Assembly: GCA_017462545.1 (NCBI GenBank) | Contig: JAFTQX010000039.1 | Coordinates: 1-46,256, forward strand | DNA: 46,256 nucleotides | From: Clostridia bacterium | GTDB lineage: Bacteria > Bacillota > Clostridia > Oscillospirales > CAG-272 | Direction: 5' to 3' | Shown here: positions 25,679-35,073 of the stretch, piece by piece | Numbering within the stretch: position 1 is the first letter of the stretch | Layout of the letters: each line of letters begins with the position of its first letter | The notes under the pieces: generated by a model | What the model was told of the DNA's origin: nothing | Seen by the model: the letters and a program-made list of their open reading frames with translations, nothing else | The model's database searches: none | Made by a program: the position numbers and the translations under genes

Positions 25679-26398
25679 ATGAATATTTACGAAATTCATG
25701 ACATTGCCACCCTGATCCGCGATAATGCCTATGTTGGCCGCGGCATCGTGATCGGCAAGACAGCCGATGGCAAAAAGGCCGCAACCGCCTACTTTATCAT
25801 GGGCAGAAGCAGCAACAGCCGCAACCGTATCTTTACCGAAAAGAACGGTGAAGTGTTTACCGAGCCGTTTGACGTTTCTCGCGTCGAGGATCCCAGCCTC
25901 ATCATCTATGCCGCTATCCGTCAGTATGAGAACAAGCTCATCGTGACCAACGGCGACCAGACCGATACCATTTACAATGGCCTTGCCGCAGGAAAGTCCT
26001 TCTCCTGCGCGCTCACCGCTCGTGAATTTGAGCCGGATGCGCCCAACCTCACCCCCCGCATCAGCGGTATGCTGACCTTTGCAGATAACGATTTTACCTA
26101 CGATATGAGCATTCTCAAGAGTGCTGACCCCGAGGGTACAGCCTGCAACCGCTATACCTTCTCCTATGCCGCACTCCCCGGCCTTGGCCACTTCATTCAC
26201 ACCTATGTGTGTGATGGCAATCCCATCCCCACCTTCCAGGGAGAGCCGGAGCGCGTCATCATTCCCGATGATATCGACTACTTCACGAACTCCCTTTGGG
26301 ATGCGCTGAATGCCGATAATAAAATTTCCCTGTATGTACGTTATACCGACCTTGCGACCGGCGAGGTTGAAAATCGCATGATTAACAAAAATAAATAA
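25679..26398 (+). CDS. purO: IMP cyclohydrolase, PurO-like
   Basis: A 239-residue protein resembling the PurO/IMP_cyclohyd family, which closes the ring of FAICAR to give IMP. Recognisable parts are NAYVGRGIVIGKTADGKKA at residues about 16-34, YFIMGRSSNSRNR and the IIYAAIRQY segment. It is not related to the N-terminal half of normal bifunctional PurH. Its position directly before a stand-alone AICAR transformylase fits this role. Start has an AAAGGAAAAAG site. Some bacterial members of the family are uncharacterised, so the activity is inference from family and context. Confidence 0.85.
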   Translation: MNIYEIHDIATLIRDNAYVGRGIVIGKTADGKKAATAYFIMGRSSNSRNRIFTEKNGEVFTEPFDVSRVEDPSLIIYAAIRQYENKLIVTNGDQTDTIYNGLAAGKSFSCALTAREFEPDAPNLTPRISGMLTFADNDFTYDMSILKSADPEGTACNRYTFSYAALPGLGHFIHTYVCDGNPIPTFQGEPERVIIPDDIDYFTNSLWDALNADNKISLYVRYTDLATGEVENRMINKNK

Positions 26399-26413
26399 GC
26401 GAGGAATGCATCA

Positions 26414-27598
26414 ATGAAAGAATTTGAACTGAAATACGGCTGTAACCCCAACCAAAAGCCCTCCAAGATCTACATGGCAAACGGCGAAGAGCTGCCCATC
26501 AAGATCCTGTGCGGTCGTCCCGGTTATATCAACTTCTTGGACGCATTCAACTCCTATCAGCTCGTCAAGGAGCTGAAGGCGGCGCTTGGTCTGCCCGCCG
26601 TCACCTCCTTTAAGCACGTCAGCCCCACCTCGGCGGCTGTTGGCATTCCGCTTTCCGATAAGCTGAAGAAGGCTTGCTTTGTAGATGACATTGAGGGGCT
26701 CGATGAGTCTCCTCTCGCTTGTGCTTATGCTCGCGCTCGCGGCACGGATCGTATGTGCTCCTTTGGTGACTGGGTAGCCCTCTCCGACGTTTGCGACGTA
26801 ACCACCGCGCAGATGATCAAGCGCGAGGTTTCCGACGGTATCATTGCCCCCGGCTATGAGCCCGAGGCACTGGAGATCCTTAAGAGCAAGAGAAAGGGGA
26901 ACTACAACATCGTAGAGATCGACCCGAACTACGTTCCCGCTCCCATCGAGCACAAGGAGGTTTACGGCATTACCTTTGAGCAGGGTAGAAATAACTTTGA
27001 GATCAACCGTGAGCTGCTTGCCAATATCGTAACCGAGAACAAGGACCTGCCCGAGAGTGCTGTGCGCGACCTCATTATCGCGCTCATTACCCTGAAATAC
27101 ACCCAGTCCAACTCGGTCTGCTTCGCCGTAGACGGTCAGGCAATCGGCGTTGGTGCCGGTCAGCAGTCCCGTATCCATTGCACGCGTCTTGCCGGCAGCA
27201 AGGCAGATACCTGGTTCCTGCGCCAGTATGATAAGGTGCTGAACCTGCCCTTCAAGGAGACCCTTGGCCGCCCCGATCGCGACAATGTCATTGACGGCTA
27301 TATCAACAAGAACGAAGAGGATGTTTGCGCAGACGGCAACTGGCAGAAGTACTTTACGAGCCAGCCCGAGCCGCTGACCGATGAAGAGGCAAAGGCTTAC
27401 CTTGCCACCATCGATGGCGTTGCTCTCGGCTCTGATGCCTTCTTCCCGTTCAGCGATAATATCGAGCGTGCCAAGAAGAGCGGTGTTAAGTACATTGCCG
27501 AGCCCGGCGGTTCTATCCGCGATGATGCCGTCATCGATTGCTGCAACAAGTACGGCATGACTCTCTCCTTCACCGGCATGCGTCTCTTCCACCACTAA
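26414..27598 (+). CDS. purH: AICAR transformylase, stand-alone (PurH C-terminal type)
   Basis: A 394-residue enzyme that formylates AICAR with 10-formyltetrahydrofolate to give FAICAR. It corresponds only to the AICARFT part of bifunctional PurH: FKHVSPTSAAVG contains the catalytic Lys-His pair (about residues 67-78), with GDWVALSD, YTQSNSVCFAVDGQAIGVGA split near 230-250, and the C-terminal AEPGGSIRDD motif. The N-terminal IMP cyclohydrolase domain is absent; the neighbouring PurO-like protein probably replaces it. Ribosome binding site GAGGAA, 15 bases after the previous gene. Confidence 0.93.
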   Translation: MKEFELKYGCNPNQKPSKIYMANGEELPIKILCGRPGYINFLDAFNSYQLVKELKAALGLPAVTSFKHVSPTSAAVGIPLSDKLKKACFVDDIEGLDESPLACAYARARGTDRMCSFGDWVALSDVCDVTTAQMIKREVSDGIIAPGYEPEALEILKSKRKGNYNIVEIDPNYVPAPIEHKEVYGITFEQGRNNFEINRELLANIVTENKDLPESAVRDLIIALITLKYTQSNSVCFAVDGQAIGVGAGQQSRIHCTRLAGSKADTWFLRQYDKVLNLPFKETLGRPDRDNVIDGYINKNEEDVCADGNWQKYFTSQPEPLTDEEAKAYLATIDGVALGSDAFFPFSDNIERAKKSGVKYIAEPGGSIRDDAVIDCCNKYGMTLSFTGMRLFHH

Positions 27599-27616
27599 TC
27601 CAAATAGGTGCGTACC

Positions 27617-28882
27617 ATGAAGATAATGGTTGTCGGTGGTGGCGGGCGTGAGCACGCCATCATCAAAAAGATAAAAGAAAACAAGAGCGTCGAGGAGATC
27701 TACGCGCTCCCCGGCAACGGTGGTATCGCGGCGGATGCGACCTGTGTGCCGATTGGTGCCAAGGATATTCCCGCCATTGTCGCCTTTGCTGTTGAGAAAA
27801 AGATCGACTATGCCATCGTCGCGCCTGACGATCCGCTCGTGCTTGGCGCAGTAGATGCGCTGGAGGAGCAGGGCATTCCGTGCTTTGGCCCGCGCGCCAA
27901 CGCGGCGATCATTGAGGGCAGCAAGGTCTTCTCCAAAAACTTAATGAAAAAATATAATATCCCCACCGCCGCGTACGAAGTCTTTGATGATATGGATCAG
28001 GCGCTTGCTTATTTAGAGGATGCGCCCATCCCCACCGTTATCAAGGCAGACGGCCTTGCCCTTGGCAAGGGGGTTATCATTGCCGCTACGAGAGACGAGG
28101 CAAAGGATGCCGTTCGCTCGATGATGCAGGATAAGGTTTTTGGCAAGAGCGGCGATCACATCGTGATCGAAGAGTTCTTGACAGGCCCGGAGGTTTCTGT
28201 GCTTGCCTTTACCGATAGCAAAACGGTTGTGCCCATGGTTTCCTCTATGGATCACAAGCGGGCAGGGGATAACGATACCGGCCTGAATACCGGCGGTATG
28301 GGCACGGTAGCTCCCAACCCCTACTATACCGATGAGATCGCTGCGATCTGCCGCGATACCATCTTCCTGCCTACGGTCAACGCCATGAACGCCGAAGGGC
28401 GTCCCTTCAAGGGCTGTCTCTATTTTGGTCTCATGCTGACACCGAACGGCCCCAAGGTGATTGAGTATAACTGCCGCTTTGGTGATCCAGAAACCCAGGT
28501 TGTGCTCCCCTTGCTGGAAAGTGACCTTCTGACCGTGATGCAAGCGGTTACCAATGAGACACTGGCAGATTGCGAGGTGCGCTTTGCCTCTCGCCACGCT
28601 TGCTGCGTCATCATGGCCTCAAAGGGCTATCCCACCGCCTATGAAAAAGGCTATCCGATCACCATTCCCGCAGAGGTCGCAGATGGTGTGTTTGTTGCAG
28701 GAGCGGAAGAAAAAGCAGGGCAGCTGCTGACAAGCGGCGGCCGTGTGCTGGGCGTTACTGCCGTGGCAGATACGCTTTCCTGTGCGATTGATGCTGCCTA
28801 TGCCAATGTGGCAAAGGTCTCGTTTGATAACGCCTACTATCGTCATGACATCGGGCAAAGAGCCCTTCGTGCCGGAAAATGA
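27617..28882 (+). CDS. purD: Phosphoribosylamine-glycine ligase
   Basis: A 421-residue ATP-grasp enzyme that joins phosphoribosylamine and glycine. MVVGGGGREHAI at the N-terminus, the ATP-grasp segment VIKADGLALGKGVIIA, GVLYFG-like CLYFGLMLTPNGPKVIEYN and RFGDPETQ are all present. The ATG at 27617 is chosen over a GTG at 27608, which forms part of the probable ribosome binding site AGGTG. It lies between the AICAR transformylase gene and purL. Confidence 0.95.
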   Translation: MKIMVVGGGGREHAIIKKIKENKSVEEIYALPGNGGIAADATCVPIGAKDIPAIVAFAVEKKIDYAIVAPDDPLVLGAVDALEEQGIPCFGPRANAAIIEGSKVFSKNLMKKYNIPTAAYEVFDDMDQALAYLEDAPIPTVIKADGLALGKGVIIAATRDEAKDAVRSMMQDKVFGKSGDHIVIEEFLTGPEVSVLAFTDSKTVVPMVSSMDHKRAGDNDTGLNTGGMGTVAPNPYYTDEIAAICRDTIFLPTVNAMNAEGRPFKGCLYFGLMLTPNGPKVIEYNCRFGDPETQVVLPLLESDLLTVMQAVTNETLADCEVRFASRHACCVIMASKGYPTAYEKGYPITIPAEVADGVFVAGAEEKAGQLLTSGGRVLGVTAVADTLSCAIDAAYANVAKVSFDNAYYRHDIGQRALRAGK

Positions 28883-28893
28883 AAGGATAACGA

Positions 28894-31800
28894 ATGGTTT
28901 ACAGAATTTTTGTAGAAAAAAAGGAAGGCCTCGCCCATGAGGCAAGCGCACTCCTCTCCGAGCTGCGCAACTTGCTCGGCATTACCTCGCTGACCTCTGT
29001 TCGCCTGTTCAATCGCTATGATGTAGAAAACATTGCGGACAAGCTGTTTGAGGAGGCTGTCCATACCGTCTTCTCTGAGCCGCAGCTGGATACCGTCACG
29101 CGTGAGCTGTCGGTTGGCAACGATACGGTTTTTGCCGTTGAGTATCTGCCCGGTCAGTTTGACCAGCGCGCTGATTCGGCCGCACAATGCATTCAGATCA
29201 TCTCCTGCGGTGAGCGTCCTACCATCCGCACCGCCAAGGTATATGCGCTTGGTGGCGACTTGTCGGAGAAGGATCTTTTTGAGATCAAGAAATACGTCAT
29301 CAACCCCGTTGAGGCGCGTGAGGCCTCGCTTGATCTGCCGAAAACGCTGATTGCACAGTATGAGATCCCCGAGGCGGTTGCCACGCTGGATGGATTCCTT
29401 GAGCTGGATGATGAGGGCCTTTCTGCCTTTATTGCACAGTATGGCTTGGCCATGGATCTTGATGATATCCGCTTCTGCCGCGACTATTTCCGCACCGAGA
29501 AGCGTGATCCCACCATCACCGAGGTTCGCATGATCGATACCTATTGGTCGGATCACTGCCGCCATACCACCTTTGGCACCACCATTGATAGCGTCCGCTT
29601 TGAGGACAAGCTGCTTGAGGAGGCCTATGAGGAATACCGTGCCGTTCGCGCCAAGCTTGGCAGAACCAAGCCGGAGAACCTGATGGATATTGCCACGCTT
29701 GCCGGTCGTTATCTCAAGAAAACAGGCAAGCTGGATAAGCTGGATGAATCCGAAGAGATCAACGCTTGTACCGTCAAGATGGAGGTAGAGGTTGACGGCG
29801 TAAAAGAGCCGTGGCTGCTCCTCTTCAAAAACGAAACGCATAACCACCCCACCGAGATCGAGCCCTTTGGCGGTGCTGCTACCTGTATTGGCGGCGCGAT
29901 CCGTGATCCGCTTTCCGGCCGCTCCTATGTTTACGCCGCTATGCGTGTGACCGGTGCTGCCGATCCTACCAAGCCTGTTTCCGAGACCATCAAGGGCAAG
30001 CTGCCCCAGAGAAAGATCGTACAAACGGCTGCCGCAGGCTATTCCTCCTACGGTAACCAGATCGGTCTTGCTACCGGTATGGTAGATGAGCTGTATCACG
30101 ATGGCTATGCCGCCAAGCGTATGGAGATTGGTGCGGTTATTGCCGCCGCTCCCGCTGCAAATGTGCGCCGCGAGCGTCCCGAGGATGGCGATGTGGTCAT
30201 TCTGCTGGGTGGCCGTACCGGTCGTGATGGCTGTGGCGGTGCAACCGGTTCCTCCAAAAAGCATACCCTTTCCTCTCTCGAGACCTGTGGTGCCGAGGTG
30301 CAGAAGGGTAACGCCCCCGAGGAAAGAAAGCTGCAGCGCCTCTTCCGCAATGCCGAGGCCTGCCGCATGATCAAGCGCTGTAACGACTTCGGTGCCGGCG
30401 GTGTGTCGGTTGCCGTTGGTGAGCTGGCAGACGGTCTTGATATCAACCTCAATGCCGTGCCGAAAAAATATGAAGGTCTTGACGGCACCGAGCTTGCGAT
30501 CAGCGAATCGCAGGAGAGAATGGCTGTCGTGGTTGAAGCCAAGGATGTTGACCGCTTCATGGCATTGGCGCTTTCTGAAAATCTGGAGGCTACCGTGGTT
30601 GCCCATGTGACCGAGGAGCCCCGCCTGCGTATGCATTGGAATGGCAAAACCATTGTGGATATCTCTCGCGAGTTCCTGAATTCCAATGGTGCAGAGAAGC
30701 ATATCGACATTGCTCCCGCCAAAATCGAGGATTATTCCAAGGCAGCCCCCGCAAGCTTTGCAACCGGCTACCGTGCGCTGATGAGCGACCTCAACGTCTG
30801 CTCCAAGCGCGGCCTCTCCGAGCGGTTTGACTCTACCATCGGCGCAGGCACGGTGCTGATGCCCTTTGGCGGTAAGCATCAGTAGACTCCCATCCAGGCC
30901 ATGGTGCATAAGATCTCGGTGGAAGAAAAGCACACCGATACCTGCTCCTATATGTCCTGGGGCTATAACCCCTTTATTGCTGAAAAGAGCCCCTATCATG
31001 GCTCTTACCTCGCTGTTGTAGAAAGTGTTTCCAAGCTAATCGCGGCAGGTGCCTCCTTTGAGGATGTGTACCTCACCTTCCAGGAATATTTTGAAAAGCC
31101 CGGTAAGGATCCTGCCCGTTGGGGCAAGCCGCTTGCGGCGCTGCTCGGCGGCTTCCGTGCACAGCTTGATCTCGGTATTGCCGCCATCGGCGGTAAGGAC
31201 TCGATGAGCGGCTCGTTTGAGGATCTGGATGTTCCGCCCACGCTTGTCTCCTTTGCCGTAACCACCGGCAAGACCGACGAGGTCATCACGGGTGAATTCA
31301 AACAGGCAGGCAGCCGCGTTGTGTTACTCAAGCCGGACTATCTTGAAAACGGTCTGCCTTGCGTTAAGTCTCTGATTTCTCTTTATAATCGCGTGACCAC
31401 GCTGATGCGTGAGGGCAAGGTTCTCTCCGCGTATACGCCTACCTACGGTGGCGTGGCAGAGGCGATTTATAAGATGGGCATTGGTAACGGCTTTGGCTTC
31501 CGCTATGAAAACGGCCTGTTTCTTTCCGATATCTTTGGCTACTGCTACGGCTCCTTCCTTCTTGAGGTGGCGGCAGACGCCGATGTTGACGGTCTGACCG
31601 TTGGTTACGTAACCGATGACAATGCCATTGCTTACGGTGAAGAAAGGCTGTGTCTGTGCTCGCTTGCCGAGCTGTATGAGGGACGCCTTGAGGGCGTTTA
31701 TCCCTGTGCCGAGAAGAAGGAGAACAAGCAGATCGAGACCTTCAGCGCACCCGCAGAGAAGCGCGTGGCGCCCGCTGTTCGTGTTGCCCGCCCGCAGGTG

Positions 31801-32595
31801 CTCATTCCCGTGTTCCCGGGCACCAACTGCGAATATGATTCTGCTAAGGTCATGCGTGATGCAGGGGCAGAGGCGAAGATCTTCGTCATCAACAACCTGA
31901 CCGCAGACGGCATCTCTCGCAGCGTTGAGCAGTTTACCGAGGAGCTGAAGAAATCGCAGATGGTCTTCGTTCCCGGCGGATTCTCCGGCGGTGACGAGCC
32001 GGATGGCTCGGGCAAGTTCATTATGGCCTTCTTCCGCAACGAGTCTGTTCGTGAGGAGATCCATAATCTGCTGAATCGCCGCGACGGTCTGATGTGCGGT
32101 ATTTGCAATGGTTTCCAAGCACTTGTGAAGCTTGGTCTTGTGCCGTACGGCAAGATCATCGATACCGATGAAAATTGCCCCACGCTGACCTTCAACACCA
32201 TTTCCCGCCACCAGTCCAAGCTGGTTCGCGTGCGCATCGCATCCAACAAGTCGCCTTGGCTGTCCGCCACCAATGTGGGGGATGTTTACACAGTACCGAT
32301 CTCGCACGGTGAAGGTCGCTTCCTCGCGTCTGAGGAGGTTGTACGACAGTTGGTTGCCAACGGTCAGATCGCGACGCAGTATGTCGATCTTTCCGGCAAC
32401 GCTACCGATGATATCCGCTATAATCCGAACAATTCCACCTACGCGATCGAGGGTATTACCTCGCCGGATGGCCGTGTCTTTGGTAAGATGGGTCACAGTG
32501 AGCGTATTGGCAAGGGTCTATACAAAAATGTGGACGGTGTCTTCGATATGAAGATGTTTGAATCTGCCGTTCGTTACTTTAAGGAGGTTACATAA
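28894..32595 (+). pseudogene. purL: Phosphoribosylformylglycinamidine synthase, large type, interrupted by in-frame TAG
   Basis: The two parts, 28894-30885 (663 residues) and 30886-32595 (569 codons plus stop), are in the same frame and together form one full-length FGAR amidotransferase of about 1233 positions. The only break is a TAG at 30883-30885, between GGKHQ and TPIQAM, inside a well conserved stretch. The first part has the PurS-like N-terminus and first synthetase half (NHPTEIEPFGGAAT). The second has the other synthetase half (SPYHGSYLAVVESV, IGGKDSMSG) and the C-terminal glutaminase with GICNGFQ (Cys1071) and SHGEGRF. The ATG at 30901 has no ribosome binding site, so separate expression of the second part is doubtful. 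Sequencing error, real mutation or readthrough cannot be told apart here. Confidence 0.9.
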
Positions 32596-32597
32596 TT

Positions 32598-34271
32598 ATG
32601 GCATATCTTTCCGATATTGAAATTGCACAGGCAACCGAAATGAAGCCGATCACCGAGATTGCAAAGGTGGCAGGCGTTGATGAAAAGTACATGGAGCAGT
32701 ATGGCCGTTATAAGGCAAAGGTAGACTATGCGCTGCTCAACGAGTCCACCCGTAAGGATGGCAAGCTGATTCTGGTTACCGCTATCACCCCTACGCCTGC
32801 AGGCGAAGGGAAGACGACCACCACGATCGGTCTTGCAGACGGCCTGAGCCGTATTGGCAAAAATGTTGTGGTTGCTCTTCGTGAGCCCTCCCTTGGCCCG
32901 GTGTTCGGCGTGAAGGGTGGTGCTGCAGGCGGCGGCTATGCACAGGTCATTCCCATGGAGGATATCAACCTCCACTTCACCGGTGACTTCCACGCCATTG
33001 GTGCCGCAAACAACCTGCTTGCTGCTATGCTGGATAACCACATCTACCAGGGCAACCGCCTGAACATTGATCCTCGCCGCATCACTTGGAAGCGCTGCGT
33101 TGATATGAATGACCGTCAGCTGCGTTTTGTGACCGATGGTCTTGGCGGCCGTGTCAACGGCACGCCCCGCGAGGATGGCTTTGATATCACCGTTGCCTCC
33201 GAGATCATGGCGGTTTTCTGCCTGGCCAGCTCCATCAATGACCTCAAAGAGCGTCTTTCCCGCATCGTAGTAGGCTATACCTATGACGAAAAGCCGGTTA
33301 CCGCCGGTGAGCTGGGTGCTGTCGGCGCGATGGCAGCTCTCTTGAAGGATGCCCTGAAGCCGAACCTCGTTCAGACCCTGGAGGGTACCCCTGCTTTTGT
33401 ACACGGCGGCCCCTTCGCCAACATCGCACACGGCTGTAACTCTGTTATCGCTACCAAAATGGCCATGAAGCTGGGTGACTATGCCGTTACCGAGGCAGGC
33501 TTTGGTGCTGACCTCGGTGCAGAGAAGTTCCTTGATATCAAGTGCCGCTACGCGGGTCTGCGCCCCAGCGCGGTTGTGATGGTTGCTACCGTTCGCGCTC
33601 TCAAGATGCACGGCGGCATGCCCAAGACCGAGCTCGGCAACGAGAATCTTGAGGCTCTTGAGGCCGGTATCCCGAACCTGCTCCGTCACGTTTCCAACAT
33701 TAAGAACGTATATAAGCTGCCTTGCGTGGTCGCTGTTAACCGTTTCCCGACCGATACCGATAAGGAGATCGAGCTGGTGATTGAGAAGTGCCGCGCACTT
33801 GGTGTGAATGTTGTTCTGTCTACCGTTTGGGCTGATGGCGGCAAGGGCGGCATGGCTCTGGCGGAGGAGGTTGTCCGTCTTTGCGAGCAGGAGAATGATT
33901 TCTCCTTCAGCTATGAGCTGGATGCGACCATTGAGGATAAGATCCGTGCCATCGTTACCCGTGTATACGGCGGTGTAGGCGTGAATTTTGCACCCGCTGC
34001 CAAGAAGGAGATTGATCGTCTTGCCTCTCTCGGCTTTGATCGCATTCCCGTCTGCATGGCAAAAACGCAGTACAGCTTCTCGGATGATGCCACCAAGCTG
34101 GGCGCACCCGAAGGCTTTACCGTAACCGTTCGCTCTGTCAAGGTGTCTGCCGGTGCCGGCTTTATCGTTGCCTTGACCGGTGATATTATGACCATGCCCG
34201 GTCTGCCCAAGGTTCCCGCGGCAGAGAAGATTGACGTTGACGAAAACGGCAAGATCTCCGGTTTGTTCTAA
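32598..34271 (+). CDS. fhs: Formate-tetrahydrofolate ligase
   Basis: A 557-residue enzyme that makes 10-formyltetrahydrofolate from formate, tetrahydrofolate and ATP. The P-loop [15 protein letters not shown] lies at about residues 65-79, followed by [20 protein letters not shown] and the [10 protein letters not shown] motif. It supplies the formyl donor for PurN and the AICAR transformylase in the same operon. Its AAGGAGG site overlaps the last codons of purL, so it may be translationally linked to the purL 3' end. Last gene before a strong terminator. Confidence 0.96.
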   Translation: MAYLSDIEIAQATEMKPITEIAKVAGVDEKYMEQYGRYKAKVDYALLNESTRKDGKLILVTAITPTPAGEGKTTTTIGLADGLSRIGKNVVVALREPSLGPVFGVKGGAAGGGYAQVIPMEDINLHFTGDFHAIGAANNLLAAMLDNHIYQGNRLNIDPRRITWKRCVDMNDRQLRFVTDGLGGRVNGTPREDGFDITVASEIMAVFCLASSINDLKERLSRIVVGYTYDEKPVTAGELGAVGAMAALLKDALKPNLVQTLEGTPAFVHGGPFANIAHGCNSVIATKMAMKLGDYAVTEAGFGADLGAEKFLDIKCRYAGLRPSAVVMVATVRALKMHGGMPKTELGNENLEALEAGIPNLLRHVSNIKNVYKLPCVVAVNRFPTDTDKEIELVIEKCRALGVNVVLSTVWADGGKGGMALAEEVVRLCEQENDFSFSYELDATIEDKIRAIVTRVYGGVGVNFAPAAKKEIDRLASLGFDRIPVCMAKTQYSFSDDATKLGAPEGFTVTVRSVKVSAGAGFIVALTGDIMTMPGLPKVPAAEKIDVDENGKISGLF

Positions 34272-34278
34272 TTGTTCA

Positions 34279-34318
34279 ATATCCCCCATTTTTTCACGAA
34301 AATGGGGGATAATTTTTA
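34279..34318 (+). terminator. Intrinsic terminator of the purine operon
   Basis: TATCCCCCATTTT and AAAATGGGGGATA form a perfect 13-base stem with a six-base loop, followed by ATTTTTATA. Confidence 0.93.
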
Positions 34319-34340
34319 TACGCGAAAGTGGGAAAATCTC

Positions 34341-34369
34341 TTGACAAAAAATGCGCTTTATGCTATAAT
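34341..34369 (+). promoter_or_regulatory. Consensus sigma-A promoter of the pyrimidine operon
   Basis: TTGACA (34341-34346) and TATAAT (34364-34369) match the consensus exactly with a 17-base spacer. Confidence 0.9.
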
Positions 34370-34380
34370 AACGACAACGT

Positions 34381-34488
34381 GATCTTTAAGTCGGTACCGT
34401 GAGATCGACAAGATTTCTCCATATAAGCCCGTACTATAGGTAGGGGCACTCTTTTTGGATGATCTTGTCGTTTTCGGCAAGATTTTTT
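34381..34488 (+). promoter_or_regulatory. PyrR-type transcription attenuator
   Basis: The leader can fold in two exclusive ways. CGACAAGAT (34406-34414) either pairs upstream with ATCTT and GTCG (34382-34393), forming a PyrR-binding hairpin whose loop carries CCGTGAGA, close to the known PyrR loop consensus; or it pairs perfectly downstream with ATCTTGTCG (34462-34470) as antiterminator. When the first hairpin is held by PyrR and UMP, ATCTTGTCG instead pairs with CGGCAAGAT (34475-34483), and the following T-run ends transcription. Position directly before pyrR supports autoregulation. Confidence 0.88.
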
Positions 34489-34510
34489 GTTATAAACGGG
34501 GGTTCCCGCG

Positions 34511-35056
34511 ATGAAGAAAAAAGCAGAGATTATGGATAGCACGGGCGTTAGTCGCGCCATGGCACGCATTACACACGAGATCATTGAACGCAACCAGGGG
34601 GCCGGTGACATTTGCTTGCTCGGTGTTAAGAGCCGTGGTGTGCCGCTTTCTCGTATGCTGGCGGCCAACATTGAGCGGTTTGAGGGCGTGAAGGTGCCTG
34701 TCGGCCTTTTGGATATCACCCGCCACCGCGATGATCTTTCGGTGGAGGAAAAGCAGGCTGCCGCCATTGATTGTCATATCCCGTGTGATGTGCGCGATAA
34801 AACTGTCATTTTGGTAGACGATGTGATTTATACCGGCCGCACCGTGCGCGCAGCCATGGAGGCGATCTTTTCCCATTCGCGGCCAAAGGCCATTCAACTG
34901 GCCGTGCTGATCGACCGTGGTCACCGTGAGCTGCCCATTCGCCCCGATTATGTCGGTAAAAACGTGCCCACCGCGCAAAATGAGCGCATTGCCGTGATGC
35001 TGGAGGAGTGTGACGGCGAGGGGGGCGTATATATTTCCATTATGGAAGAAGAGTAA
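34511..35056 (+). CDS. pyrR: PyrR: pyr operon attenuation protein / uracil phosphoribosyltransferase
   Basis: A 181-residue RNA-binding regulator that senses UMP/UTP against PRPP and binds the attenuator hairpin just upstream; many members also convert uracil to UMP. The PRPP motif [13 protein letters not shown] is at about residues 99-111. [13 protein letters not shown] and DITRHRDDL carry residues typical of the RNA-binding surface. First gene of the pyrimidine operon. Confidence 0.95.
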   Translation: MKKKAEIMDSTGVSRAMARITHEIIERNQGAGDICLLGVKSRGVPLSRMLAANIERFEGVKVPVGLLDITRHRDDLSVEEKQAAAIDCHIPCDVRDKTVILVDDVIYTGRTVRAAMEAIFSHSRPKAIQLAVLIDRGHRELPIRPDYVGKNVPTAQNERIAVMLEECDGEGGVYISIMEEE

Positions 35057-35073
35057 AGAGAGGAGTATGAACA

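Noticed and set aside
30883..30885. TAG as pyrrolysine or as a generally reassigned sense codon
   Set aside because: No other coding sequence in the window has an internal TAG, and the AraC gene ends with TAG. No pyrrolysine genes are visible. Readthrough is kept only as a possibility within the purL finding.
28843..30999. A 718-codon open frame on the minus strand opposite purL
   Set aside because: Antisense shadow of a strongly biased coding sequence; no ribosome binding site or recognisable domain, while purL homology covers the whole stretch on the plus strand.
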